Positions 18,201 through 27,409 are shown, counted from the first letter of the stretch. The stretch: 64,000 nt of DNA from Limnohabitans sp. TEGF004 (GCF_027924965.1 NZ_AP027056.1:1612001-1676000), one strand, 5' to 3'. The notes: generated from the letters alone by a model not told the origin. Numbers and translations are program-made.

Positions 18201-18911
18201 ATGTACATCGGGCTTCTAGAAGACGAACCGCATCTTGCGCAACATGTCTGCGCCATCCTTGAAACAGCAGGTCACACCACCAGCCTTTTCAACAATGGCG
18301 CAGACATGGTCAAAGCGGTTGGACGCGACACGATTGACTTGTTCATACTCGATTGGAGAGTGCCGCGCATGTCTGGACTTGAAGTACTCAAACACATTCG
18401 AAATGTGCGAGGGCTGAAAGAACCCGTTCTATTTTTGACGAGTCGCACGGATGAACAAGACATCGTTGAAGCGTTGAATGCAGGTGCAGATGATTACTGC
18501 ACCAAGCCTGTACGCCCCCAAGAACTCTTGGCACGCATCACGGCATTGCTACGGCGCACCTACCCTGAGCACAACAACCGCGACACCACTCGCACCTTAT
18601 TGGGTTATGCATTCAACAAGCTTGACAACTCGGTTGGGTTTGAAAATCAGCAAATCACGTTGTCTGAAAAAGAATTCAAGCTCGCTTTGTTTCTTTTCGA
18701 TAACCATGAGCGAGCCATCTCCAGAGAACGTTTGATGCAAGAAGTTTGGGGTGGCGAAGGCGATGCCCTTTCCCGTTCGCTTGATGTTCATATTTCTTGG
18801 TTGCGCAAAAAGTTAAACCTCGCAGCAACAGCCCCCCACTTGCGACTCAAACCTATTTATGGATTTGGGTACCGTTTGATGGCCTTGAATGGAACAACAA
18901 ACGATGTTTAA
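18201..18911 (+). CDS. OmpR/PhoB-family response regulator
   Basis: A 236-residue two-component regulator. The receiver domain has the acidic pocket in LLEDEP, phospho-acceptor Asp51 in LFILDWRVPRMSG, Thr80 in LFLTSRTD and Lys102 in CTKPV. The C-terminal winged helix (about 130-230) includes SRERLMQEVW and RSLDVHISWLRKKL. It begins the operon response regulator, LysM/FecR protein, CHASE2 kinase; the kinase two genes downstream is its likely partner (inference from context). Confidence 0.92.
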   Translation: MYIGLLEDEPHLAQHVCAILETAGHTTSLFNNGADMVKAVGRDTIDLFILDWRVPRMSGLEVLKHIRNVRGLKEPVLFLTSRTDEQDIVEALNAGADDYCTKPVRPQELLARITALLRRTYPEHNNRDTTRTLLGYAFNKLDNSVGFENQQITLSEKEFKLALFLFDNHERAISRERLMQEVWGGEGDALSRSLDVHISWLRKKLNLAATAPHLRLKPIYGFGYRLMALNGTTNDV

Positions 18912-20241
18912 AAAATGGTGGGCGCTTGGGTTGAGTGCAATTTATCTCTCAACCATTCATGCGCAGCAAGCAGACAACGCGGCTCAACGTCCGTTGATTA
19001 TTTATAAAGTTCAAGCAGGCGATACGCTGTCGCAACTTTCAGCACGCTTTTTCGTCGACGCAGCAAACCTCGAAGTCATTCGTAGCTTGAACCACTTGCG
19101 CCACATTGACTTGTTACCCTCGGGAAAGCACCTCAAAATACCTAGGGAATTTGTCAAACAAAGCCCATCACAAGCCACCATCATTAGCATTTCATGCACG
19201 CGAATGATTCGTGCAGGCTCGCCACCCAAAGCACTCTCTGTTGGTTCAGTGCTCGCAGAAGGCACCATCATTGATGTACCTGCTGAATGTCAGGTGTCAA
19301 TGCTTTTAGAGGACAGCTCGGTCATTCGACTGCCCTCCAGCGCCGCGGTTAAATTCTCTGTCCTACGCAAGAACGCGCTCGAATCCAGCCCACAAGTTGA
19401 ACTCGAATTGGTGCGGGGTCGCATTGAACTTGATGTGAACAAAAACCGCTCACGCACAACACCATTTGATGTGCGAACCCCGCTATCGGTCACTGGCGTA
19501 CGAGGCACCGAATTTCGTGTGGGTTACGCCCCTACGGAACAAGTCGGCCAAGTCGAAGTGGTTCGCGGAATAGTTGCAGCGACAGGGATAAGCGATAGCC
19601 AATCCCAACCCGTTTCCAAAGGACAGGGACTACCCTTTGACCGTTCGGGAAAGGCAATGGCCATTGAGAATTTGCTCGATGCCCCCGTGTTCGAACGCGC
19701 AGAAGCGACTCATGCAACACCACCGACCCATGCGATCAAACTCGCACCAAATCCCAGCGCAAAACACTATGTGGTGCTCAACACAAAAAGTGCAAATCTA
19801 TTGGGGGAGCAAACCTCACAAACAATCACAACAGCAGAGGTGTTGGCGACCAACCTCAGTCAAGACGCTGTTTTTTATCAATTCGCCTCAGTCTCTCCAA
19901 GCGGCCTCATCGGACCCTCGCGACAATATGGTTTTTGCAGCGTCACAGGTGATATTAAATTTGGACGTTGCCGAGCAAGATTTGATGCGCCACTGGCAGA
20001 TGGGGCTTTGATCACGTTTTCCCTCATCAAACATGCACTCGGTACCACACAAGAATTGGTATCTACCCAAAAGCTACAAGCTCGTAACGGACGTTTCGTG
20101 ATTGAAGGCTTACCTGCCGGACATTACACCTGGAACATGTCTTACCTGACCTCATCACCTGGCAATACCAACCACGAATCGACACTCACCAAGCAATCCG
20201 GATACTTTGATCTGATTGCTCTGAAAACCAATCTACCTTGA
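18904..20241 (+). CDS. Secreted LysM and FecR domain protein
   Basis: A 445-residue exported protein. A signal peptide (FKKWWALGLSAIYLSTIHA) is followed by a LysM peptidoglycan-binding domain at about residues 34-82 (YKVQAGDTLSQLSARFFV), then a FecR domain at about 120-220 (VSMLLEDSSVIRLPSSAAVK and RTPLSVTGVRGTEFRVGY), and a beta-rich C-terminal part. I prefer the ATG at 18904, which overlaps the response-regulator stop by 8 bp, with GGAA upstream; an in-frame ATG at 18889 is possible. The 3' end overlaps the kinase start as TTGA. Its place between regulator and kinase suggests it modulates periplasmic sensing or anchors it to the wall. Confidence 0.85.
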   Translation: MFKKWWALGLSAIYLSTIHAQQADNAAQRPLIIYKVQAGDTLSQLSARFFVDAANLEVIRSLNHLRHIDLLPSGKHLKIPREFVKQSPSQATIISISCTRMIRAGSPPKALSVGSVLAEGTIIDVPAECQVSMLLEDSSVIRLPSSAAVKFSVLRKNALESSPQVELELVRGRIELDVNKNRSRTTPFDVRTPLSVTGVRGTEFRVGYAPTEQVGQVEVVRGIVAATGISDSQSQPVSKGQGLPFDRSGKAMAIENLLDAPVFERAEATHATPPTHAIKLAPNPSAKHYVVLNTKSANLLGEQTSQTITTAEVLATNLSQDAVFYQFASVSPSGLIGPSRQYGFCSVTGDIKFGRCRARFDAPLADGALITFSLIKHALGTTQELVSTQKLQARNGRFVIEGLPAGHYTWNMSYLTSSPGNTNHESTLTKQSGYFDLIALKTNLP

Positions 20242-22454
20242 ACGCACATCGCCAACGTAAAGCACGCTTGCGTCGTGAATGGACATTCACGACAGTGGTT
20301 GCATTAGGCTTATTGGCTCTGCTGATATTTGCCGATATGGCGCGGCCCCTAGGCAATGTGGTCTACGACCACTTCATGCGTTGGGAAGGTTTTAGATCGA
20401 CACAAAACATTGTGATTGTGGCGATTGACGACCGTTCACTGCAAGAACTTGGTGGCTGGCCCCTCAAGCGTGCAGAGTACGTGAAACTATTGGACCGACT
20501 CGATGACAGCTGCTGTAGGCCCAAAGCCGTTGGATTTGATTTGCTCTTGTTAGACAAAACAATCGATGACGCGGCTCTCACCGAACAAGTCAAGCGACAG
20601 TTCAACGTGGTGTTGCCTCTTGCATTCAAAGTGAACGAGGCTAATCCATCTGCATTGCAGGCCACGCTCCCCGTTTCACCACTGGCTGAGGTGGCCACGC
20701 TAGGGCATATCAACTTATCGTTTGACACGGATGGTGTGATTCGTGGTTTTCAACCCAACATCCAAACATGGCCACACTTCTCTTTAGCAGTCCATGCCAA
20801 AGGTGCACAAGCAATCGAAACATCCAAGCATGACTCAGATTACAGACGCTTTCGAATGGTCGATCCACGTGTTGGCTTTCCTGTTATTTCTTTGACAGAT
20901 GCCATCCACAGCAACATCAGCCGAACATTGCTCAAAGACAAATACATCTTGATCGGTGTCACTGCGCCTAGCCTAGGAGATAGATACCCCACACTGCATT
21001 CTGGGAAAAACAACGCCAGCACGCCAGGCGTTGCCATTTTGGCCAGTGTTCTCAATGCCTCCATCAACCACACGCTGATTGACGAAGCGTCGCCTTGGAT
21101 CACCTTCGGTTTGACGCTTGTGCCATTACTGCTCATGCTCCAAAGCCTCGTCATGCTCAGCCCTCGCGAATCGCTGGGGTTGGCTTTGGTCATGGTGTTT
21201 GGCAGCTTGCTGGGCAGTTATCTCTTACTCACCTTCATGGACTATTGGGTTGATCCAACACCATTCATGTTGATTGCGCTATCAATTCAACCTTTATGGG
21301 CATGGCGCCGGTTAGAAGCAATCGTTCACTTGATTCAAGGCAAAGCCGCAGACTTTCGAGAGCTTCACCCCCTGGAACGAAACAATGCGCCGACCCACCC
21401 GTCACGCGAAGTGGTTTTACAGCATGCCAAATTACTAGACCATGCCGTGGCATCAGCACGCTCAGAATTGGATTTTTTGTCAAGCATCGTCGACGAGATG
21501 CCAGAGGTTGTATTGATTTTTGATGCGAACGATGCATTGCTATTGAGCAATCAAAAAACCCAGCAACTATTCGACGCAGAGCTCAGTCACGGTTGCCATT
21601 TGATGGCATTGACAAATCTTTTGAACTTTCCAGCTGACACATTTGAAAACCTCATAAATCAAACAGAAAATAGTCCGCAACAAGTTCTAATACCACTCGC
21701 AACCAAACTCGGGACACGTGATTTCGTCCTCAAAACAGCGTCGCTTAACGCCCCCCTGGGTCGCAGTTTGCGGCTGCTCTTGTTGATGGACATCACAGAA
21801 TTGCGGCAATCACAAAAGCAACGAGACCGAGCTTTACAGCTTTTGTCACACGACATGCGTACACCGGTCGCATCGATTCTGTCACTGCTCCCCTCACAAG
21901 ACCGCTCAAACGAAAAAATTACCCAACATGCCCAGTCTTTATTGCAGATGATGGATGACTTCATCCTCACCATCTCATCAGAAGCGACTCAATACAAGGT
22001 TCAATCTGAATCTCTAGATAACCTGATCAACGACAGCTTGGAACAGGTGGCTGATTTGGCGCACGCCAAAAACATTTGCCTCAGTGATGAAAGTCACACC
22101 TCCCATCTCTTCGTTATGGCAAACACCCGCTTATTGGTACGTGCATTTGTCAACTTATTGTTCAACGCCATCAAATTTTCGCCATCACAAAGCACGATTC
22201 AGATTCAATCGCTTCACGTCGAAAGCTCAGAAACCTCAAGCACTCAAGTCACGCTCGTACTTTCAAACTTGGTCAGTGCCGTGTGTTCTGAAATTGACAT
22301 AACGCAAACCCTGCAAGGATTTGGCCTCGGGTTGGACTTTGTGGACACCGTCATTCACAAGCATCAAGGAACCATTGAACGACATATCCCTGCGCACGGC
22401 GTTGCCACCGTTGTAATCACACTTCCTTGTGAAATCTCACAAATCGCTCTTTAA
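20238..22454 (+). CDS. CHASE2-domain sensor histidine kinase
   Basis: A 738-residue membrane kinase. An N-terminal helix is followed by a periplasmic CHASE2 domain (about 45-270, with VIVAIDDRSLQELGGWPL), three transmembrane helices (about 275-355), a PAS-like region (EMPEVVLIFDANDALLLSNQ), a HisKA box LLSHDMRTPVAS and an HATPase domain (N box VNLLFNAIKFSP; late motif GFGLGLDFVD). The start is a TTG sharing TTGA with the stop of the FecR gene; the next in-frame ATG would remove the first helix. The G1 box is weak (the usual DxGxG is not obvious), so kinase activity should not be taken for granted. Confidence 0.88.
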   Translation: MNAHRQRKARLRREWTFTTVVALGLLALLIFADMARPLGNVVYDHFMRWEGFRSTQNIVIVAIDDRSLQELGGWPLKRAEYVKLLDRLDDSCCRPKAVGFDLLLLDKTIDDAALTEQVKRQFNVVLPLAFKVNEANPSALQATLPVSPLAEVATLGHINLSFDTDGVIRGFQPNIQTWPHFSLAVHAKGAQAIETSKHDSDYRRFRMVDPRVGFPVISLTDAIHSNISRTLLKDKYILIGVTAPSLGDRYPTLHSGKNNASTPGVAILASVLNASINHTLIDEASPWITFGLTLVPLLLMLQSLVMLSPRESLGLALVMVFGSLLGSYLLLTFMDYWVDPTPFMLIALSIQPLWAWRRLEAIVHLIQGKAADFRELHPLERNNAPTHPSREVVLQHAKLLDHAVASARSELDFLSSIVDEMPEVVLIFDANDALLLSNQKTQQLFDAELSHGCHLMALTNLLNFPADTFENLINQTENSPQQVLIPLATKLGTRDFVLKTASLNAPLGRSLRLLLLMDITELRQSQKQRDRALQLLSHDMRTPVASILSLLPSQDRSNEKITQHAQSLLQMMDDFILTISSEATQYKVQSESLDNLINDSLEQVADLAHAKNICLSDESHTSHLFVMANTRLLVRAFVNLLFNAIKFSPSQSTIQIQSLHVESSETSSTQVTLVLSNLVSAVCSEIDITQTLQGFGLGLDFVDTVIHKHQGTIERHIPAHGVATVVITLPCEISQIAL

Positions 22455-22500
22455 GTGATCAATTTACAAATTAAACCAATAAATTTAAATTCTTAAGTTG

Positions 22501-22506
22501 TACAAT
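22501..22506 (+). promoter_or_regulatory. Candidate -10 box (TACAAT) before the small secreted protein
   Basis: TACAAT lies 8 bp upstream of the ATG at 22515, so a transcript starting from it would be nearly leaderless. The -35 region is poor. This is the only promoter-like signal I see in the 60-bp gap after the kinase gene. Confidence 0.3.
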
Positions 22507-22514
22507 TTGGCACT

Positions 22515-22997
22515 ATGAAGCGTCAACTTTGCATTCTTAAGAAATGGGTGATTGGAGCCGTTGGGGCCGTATTCGCTTGCCAACTGGCTTTTGCAGATCC
22601 AGTTTGGCATTGTTCTCGAAGCGAAATTCAAATTGCAAATGCATCGGATGACTTCGCGCTCGCATCCTTGGCACTTGAACGAGAGGTCATTCGTTTGTCC
22701 TTGAGAGATTTGTATGCTGTGTATCAAGGAACCCCCATCAAAATGAGTGGCGGCCTTCCACTATCCGCATGTGTCATTGAAGGCACTAACTCAAACTTGA
22801 CCCACACAGCCCTGAAAAGTATTGGCGCACAACCCGCAACCATCAAAGCACTGACGGGCGCCAATGCACTCATGAAAAGTCACATTCATGCCGTGCCTGA
22901 CGAATCGTCCATGCTCGCTTGCATCACCAAACACCACCCAGCAATTGGCTACTTATCTCAGGCCAGCCACACAGAGGCTGTGGGGCCGTGCTTCTAA
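22515..22997 (+). CDS. Small secreted four-cysteine protein A, PBP-like
   Basis: A 160-residue exported protein of no family I can name with certainty. The signal peptide ends near QLAFA. It shares with the gene at 24061 the pattern DPVWHCSR, an ISL/LSL-RDLYAVYQG segment, GGLPLSAC, ML-C-I with HxPAIGYL, and a terminal PCF; four cysteines are conserved between the two. The last block resembles the end of small phosphate-binding-protein (PstS-like) domains, in which NPGAIGYV is common, so a truncated solute-binding fold is my best guess (inference). Its stop overlaps the start of the subtilase gene. Confidence 0.8.
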   Translation: MKRQLCILKKWVIGAVGAVFACQLAFADPVWHCSRSEIQIANASDDFALASLALEREVIRLSLRDLYAVYQGTPIKMSGGLPLSACVIEGTNSNLTHTALKSIGAQPATIKALTGANALMKSHIHAVPDESSMLACITKHHPAIGYLSQASHTEAVGPCF

Positions 22998-24064
22998 GGC
23001 CTGTATTCGCTGCACTCACTTTCGCTGCGATATTCAATGCAGCAGCTATCGACCATCCTTGGCACTTAGGCGCAGCAAATCAAAGCGCATCAGCGCCAGC
23101 AGCCATTAACACCAGCGCCCTCAAACCTGGACCTCACCGCGTGGTGGTCGCGGTGATTGACAGTGGCGTCATCGCAGCGCATCCCAGTTTAAAAGGCCAA
23201 CTTCTACCAGGCTATGACATGCTATCGGCTCCCAATAATTTGCGAGGCGGGCGGTCGACCGACTTTGGACCCGATGAACGTGATGCGCGTTGCGGCCAAC
23301 GTCTCATCTCGGGGGCATTTAGAACGCACGGCACAGAGGTTGCGAGTTTGATTGCCGCAAATGGCACAGACGGTGTCTATGGCGTCAATCCGACGGCAAA
23401 AATTTTGCCGATTCGATTATTTGGTGCATGCAGCATGTCACGCTCTGACCTGTTAGATGCCATTGCATGGGCCGCTGGGCTTCCTGTCGCAGGTGTTCCA
23501 GACAATCCAACACCTGCAAAGGTCATCAACATGAGCATTGCGGGCGGGCTCACTGTATGCGGCGCAGATTTACAACGTCTGCTCAATCGCGTGATCGAAA
23601 AAGGCGTCTTCGTCGTGGCTGCGGCAGGCAATAACTTTCACAAGCCGTTGCCAGAACCCGCCAATTGCAATGGGGTCATTTCCGTCGGCGCAGTGGACGC
23701 TGAAAATCGGATAGAAACATATTCAGCCCTGGACCCTCGCACCATTTTGTATGCCCCTGGAGGTGGGAAACGTTTGCCATCTGACGCCTATTGGGCAATT
23801 AACAAATTGATGGTGGCCACCTATGATTTAGATTTTTTAGGTTCTGAACGATCTGCTGCCTTAGAGCGAGGAGTGGGCACTAGTTTTGCGGCTCCCATCG
23901 TTGCAGGATTCATCTCTTTGTGGCTATCGCATCAACCCCAAAAGCAGCCCTCTGATTTATCGCGTGACCTACCAAAATTTTTGCGCCAAGTTGATCCCAT
24001 CGAAAAATGTGCAGAATGCACCCCGAAAGGCTTAGCCGCCAATGCAGGAATCACCCAGCCATGA
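22988..24064 (+). CDS. Secreted subtilisin-like serine protease (S8), copy 1
   Basis: A 358-residue subtilase with all three catalytic residues: Asp in VVVAVIDSGVIAAH, His in FRTHGTEVASLIA and Ser in GVGTSFAAPIVAGF. The oxyanion Asn is in AAAGNNFH. I place the start at the GTG of 22988, which overlaps the upstream stop and gives a clean signal peptide (LLRPVFAALTFAAIFNAAA). The mature protein starts with PWHLGA, with no propeptide of usual size. Extra cysteines (DARCGQR, FGACSM, TVCGADL, PANCNG) and a C-terminal EKCAECTPKG motif are shared with the paralogue at 26049. It is sandwiched between two small secreted proteins. Confidence 0.9.
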   Translation: MLLRPVFAALTFAAIFNAAAIDHPWHLGAANQSASAPAAINTSALKPGPHRVVVAVIDSGVIAAHPSLKGQLLPGYDMLSAPNNLRGGRSTDFGPDERDARCGQRLISGAFRTHGTEVASLIAANGTDGVYGVNPTAKILPIRLFGACSMSRSDLLDAIAWAAGLPVAGVPDNPTPAKVINMSIAGGLTVCGADLQRLLNRVIEKGVFVVAAAGNNFHKPLPEPANCNGVISVGAVDAENRIETYSALDPRTILYAPGGGKRLPSDAYWAINKLMVATYDLDFLGSERSAALERGVGTSFAAPIVAGFISLWLSHQPQKQPSDLSRDLPKFLRQVDPIEKCAECTPKGLAANAGITQP

Positions 24065-24522
24065 AATGGCCTTTACTTTTCTCTGTCTTGATAAGTTGCT
24101 CAACCGTCGCTGATCCGGTGTGGCATTGCTCACGAAACACTGAAGTTGAAAAAACGGCAGTACCCCATGTAAGAGAAAATCAGTTTTCAATTGCATCCTT
24201 CGGCACATCGACCGAAATAATCGGCGTGTCTATCAGCGATTTGATCGATGTTTACTCTGGCGTCACCGTTCGCGTAGGAGGGCTCCCACTATCCGCATGC
24301 TTCATGCCAAACAATGAAAAACTGACATCGACAACATTGGCATCGTTAGGATTGCAAGCATCCACCATTCAAGCGCTGGCAAGAAAAAGCACCATCATTC
24401 ACAGCCATCTTTACTTGGTCACCAATGACGTTCAAATGCTGTCATGCATCTCCCAGCATTTCCCTGCCGTTGGGTATTTGGATGAACCTCATGACACGGT
24501 GTCTGTCCAGCCCTGCTTCTAA
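24061..24522 (+). CDS. Small secreted four-cysteine protein B, PBP-like
   Basis: A 153-residue exported paralogue of the protein at 22515. A short signal peptide (KWPLLFSVLISCSTVA) leads into DPVWHCSR; SISDLIDVYSG, GGLPLSACF, MLSCISQHFPAVGYL and the terminal QPCF follow the same spacing. Its ATG shares ATGA with the stop of the subtilase gene, so the three genes form a translationally coupled unit. Function unknown; a complex with, or inhibition of, the protease is possible but unproven. The stop is one base from the stop of the convergent EAL gene. Confidence 0.8.
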   Translation: MKWPLLFSVLISCSTVADPVWHCSRNTEVEKTAVPHVRENQFSIASFGTSTEIIGVSISDLIDVYSGVTVRVGGLPLSACFMPNNEKLTSTTLASLGLQASTIQALARKSTIIHSHLYLVTNDVQMLSCISQHFPAVGYLDEPHDTVSVQPCF

Positions 24523-24523
24523 A

Positions 24524-25918
24524 CTAAGCCGCAGAGTACTCACCAGAATCAGAAGGTGCCTCTCTCAGGTTCGGCATACGCGTTACACGGAACGAACGTT
24601 TGGACAAGAGACTTTCAAACGCCACCGCCGTCATTGGGGAATAAAAATAGGCGCCCTGCCCCAAGATACAGCCCATGCTTTGTAGCTCCGCCTGTTGCCA
24701 ACCAAAATCAAGTCCATCAGTCATAACTTGAACATCATGCGCTAATGCATGTTGAATGGTTGCATTCACCCATTCTTTGACTTGTGCGTCGTTGTTCAGA
24801 CGCTGAACCAGCTTGCCGTCTATCTTCACTTTGTGTACAGGCAAAACCTCAAGTAGCGCTTGTGAGTGAGCACTCAAACCGAATCGGTCAATCGTGACAC
24901 TCAGTCCTTGCTCTGCAAATGCCGCTATGTGAGCCGCAGCTTTCTTTGGATTAGTGGCCACGACGGACTCGTTCACCTCTAGCTCTAACAATTGATGGGG
25001 GTACTGAGTGTCACGACATACATCACGAATTTTCTGCGCAAAACTTGGCTCTTTGAATTGAGCCTCTGTGATATTGATCGCCAAAATCAATGGCCCATAC
25101 TGATGCTGCCATGCGACCGCTTGCGTGCATGCGGAACGCAATAACCAATCGTCAAATGGCAAACAAATTTTGTTTTTCTCCGCCATTCCAACAAAATCAG
25201 AGGGCGACACATGCAATGTTTGACCTGAAGGATGGCGCCAACACACCACCACCTCCATACCAAATACACCGTCATCACTCATGCGCTGAATCGGTTGATA
25301 GTCGATTGATAGATCTGCATCCTGCATCGCCGCATTCACGGCATGTGCTACATCAAATGAAGAGCCCCCGCGATCAGCGTCATCATCCGCAGCAACTCTT
25401 TCAAAACGAACTTTGATACGCAACTGCTTAATCAATACATAAATCACACTGGGGACAATCAACAAAATACCCAGCCAAGTGATGATACGTAAATAAGTGG
25501 GCCACAGATTTACCCCGATATGCAGATTGGCAACAATCAAGCTATCGAACGTAATAGGGGCCATGACATGCATTTGATTGGGGTCGTCATTCGCTGAAGC
25601 CAGCTCAAACGAAGCAGACATGGGATCCAACACGTTTCCCGACCTTGCATAACTGGCAATAGACGCTCCCTGCGCACTCACCAGTTCAGCCGACTCGATG
25701 CCTGGATAATTTTCCAAGGCTTTCAACACAGCATCGACTTGTTGGGTGTCATTGACCAGCAAAGCCGGCAAGATACTTTGCGCGACAGAGTGAACCAAAG
25801 CCTCGTTGTGCTCAACAATGAAATGTCGAGTGGCATTGAAAATCAAAACGCCAGCTAACGCCAAAGCGCCAAGTGCAGCAGGTACCAGAACTGCCAACTT
25901 AATGATTTTTTTGCTCAT
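24524..25918 (-). CDS. Membrane protein with degenerate EAL domain
   Basis: A 464-residue protein with transmembrane helices at about 7-28 and 148-168 around a 115-residue periplasmic domain, then an EAL domain (about 200-440). The signature is MEVVV rather than EAL. Of the catalytic residues, the Asn in INITEAQF, Glu in LELEVNES and Lys in VHKVKIDGK are kept, but the DDFG motif reads DRFG and the usual AEGVE reads TDGLD. Losing the second metal-site Asp usually abolishes cyclic-di-GMP phosphodiesterase activity, so this may be a receptor or an inactive signalling partner. It is convergent with the small secreted protein gene. Confidence 0.85.
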   Translation of the reverse strand: MSKKIIKLAVLVPAALGALALAGVLIFNATRHFIVEHNEALVHSVAQSILPALLVNDTQQVDAVLKALENYPGIESAELVSAQGASIASYARSGNVLDPMSASFELASANDDPNQMHVMAPITFDSLIVANLHIGVNLWPTYLRIITWLGILLIVPSVIYVLIKQLRIKVRFERVAADDDADRGGSSFDVAHAVNAAMQDADLSIDYQPIQRMSDDGVFGMEVVVCWRHPSGQTLHVSPSDFVGMAEKNKICLPFDDWLLRSACTQAVAWQHQYGPLILAINITEAQFKEPSFAQKIRDVCRDTQYPHQLLELEVNESVVATNPKKAAAHIAAFAEQGLSVTIDRFGLSAHSQALLEVLPVHKVKIDGKLVQRLNNDAQVKEWVNATIQHALAHDVQVMTDGLDFGWQQAELQSMGCILGQGAYFYSPMTAVAFESLLSKRSFRVTRMPNLREAPSDSGEYSAA

Positions 25919-26048
25919 AACCTTCTCCGTTCGAATCGATTTCGAAGAATTTTAGAAATCAATTTGTAAGAACAATGATAAATCTTGTTAAGTCAAAATA
26001 ACAAAAAAGAATACATTATTTTACATAAAATATATTGAGCAAAAAAGT

Positions 26049-27143
26049 TTATTTAGAAGCAGCAGGGGGCATCGCCAAGCCCTTGGGCGTGCAATCCATG
26101 CATTTATCTGTCGGATTCACAGGGCGAGAAAATTTTGGCAACTCGTTCATAAAGTCTGCGGGGCTCATATCCAAGCGAGAAGACAAGAGCAAAGACAAAA
26201 ACCCAGATACCAGGGGTGCGGCATAGCTTGTTCCAACGCCACGGTAAGCCCCTAAATGGGTTTCATCACCCTTGAAATCCACATCAAACGAGGCCACCTT
26301 CAACTTGTTGTTGTGCCAAGGTGCATGGCCATTTAAGTCTTTACCGCCGCCAGGTGCATAAATCACAGTGCGTGTATCCAGTGCCGAATAGCTCTCGATG
26401 TTGTTCTCTGCATCAACTGCGCCCACAGAAATCACCCCTTCGCAATTGGCTGGCTCTGCCAATTTTTTGCCAAAGGTATTCCCCACAGCCGCCACCACAA
26501 AGATATTTTTCTTCGCCAACCGGTCTACCAAATTTTGTAAATCTGGACCACACACGCGTTTACCGCCAGAAAAACTCAAATTGATGATTCGTGCGGGATT
26601 GGCATTTTGCGGAACACCTGCCACAGGCAAGCCCCCAGCCCATGCCATGGCATCGAGCAAATCAGCACGTGTCATCGGGCATGACCCAAACAAACGAATT
26701 GGCAAAATCTTTGCGTTGGGATTCACACCGCGCACACCATCTTTGCCATTCCCTGCAATCAAGCTAGAGACCTCGGTCCCGTGGGTACGAAACGTTGTAG
26801 AGGTCACACGCTCTCCGCATTTGGCATCACGTGCATCTGGGGCGTAATCGGCAGAACGCGCGCCACGCAAATTCAAAGGAGGTGACAACATGTCGTACCC
26901 AGGCAGCAAACGACCTTCAAGGCTAGGGTGATTGGACAAAACCCCACTGTCAATCACCGCAACAACCACCTCATGCGGACCAGGTTTGATGCCTGCCGTA
27001 TTGATGGCTGATGGCGCCACGGGTGTCGCAGGATTCAAAGCGCCTAAGTGCCAAGGCAAATCTTGTGCGATGGATACCGTGCTCGCGGCCATAAAAGCCA
27101 CGAAGACGACACCTTGAAAAATAAAACGCACGCATACAAACAC
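26049..27143 (-). CDS. Secreted subtilisin-like serine protease (S8), copy 2
   Basis: A 364-residue paralogue of the protease at 22988, roughly 60% identical by eye. Catalytic Asp in VVVAVIDSGVLSNH, His in FRTHGTEVSSLIAG, Ser in GVGTSYAAPLVSGF. A signal peptide (FIFQGVVFVAFMAASTVSIA) precedes DLPWHLGA. The start is a GTG at 27143, supported by GAAAGG eight bases upstream. The same cysteines recur (DAKCGER, FGSCPM, RVCGPDL, PANCEG) with a C-terminal DKCMDCTPKGLA. Unlike copy 1 it has no flanking small secreted genes. A 5-bp hairpin (27161-27175) lies in its leader. Confidence 0.9.
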   Translation of the reverse strand: MFVCVRFIFQGVVFVAFMAASTVSIAQDLPWHLGALNPATPVAPSAINTAGIKPGPHEVVVAVIDSGVLSNHPSLEGRLLPGYDMLSPPLNLRGARSADYAPDARDAKCGERVTSTTFRTHGTEVSSLIAGNGKDGVRGVNPNAKILPIRLFGSCPMTRADLLDAMAWAGGLPVAGVPQNANPARIINLSFSGGKRVCGPDLQNLVDRLAKKNIFVVAAVGNTFGKKLAEPANCEGVISVGAVDAENNIESYSALDTRTVIYAPGGGKDLNGHAPWHNNKLKVASFDVDFKGDETHLGAYRGVGTSYAAPLVSGFLSLLLSSRLDMSPADFMNELPKFSRPVNPTDKCMDCTPKGLAMPPAASK

Positions 27144-27409
27144 CAGAATCGCCTTTCAACACATCAAAAAGATGTTTTATGAAAGGATGTTAGATTTGGC
27201 GGTTTAAATCAGCAATTCCATCAATAGGGTTAATTTACACAACACTTGTTTCCATTTTGAACACTCACCCATCCAGAGTGAAGCATATCGATTGCAAACT
27301 GTGTATTTTTTGAAACTGAAACTCACGAAAAAAGTGATGGTTTTCTTGATTAACAAACATTAAGGATCTGTTTCTCCACACCAACTGAAGGTGGAATAGG
27401 ACATTGAAC
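27144..27409. other. Divergent AT-rich intergenic region
   Basis: 266 bp between the second subtilase and the spermidine-synthase-like gene. Apart from the ACATC-AAAAA-GATGT inverted repeat at 27161-27175 and the ribosome sites of the two genes I see no clear feature. Confidence 0.45.

Noticed and set aside
22919..22987. Longer N-terminus for the first subtilase
   Set aside because: The extra residues overlap the upstream gene in another frame and would destroy the signal peptide that begins cleanly at the GTG of 22988.
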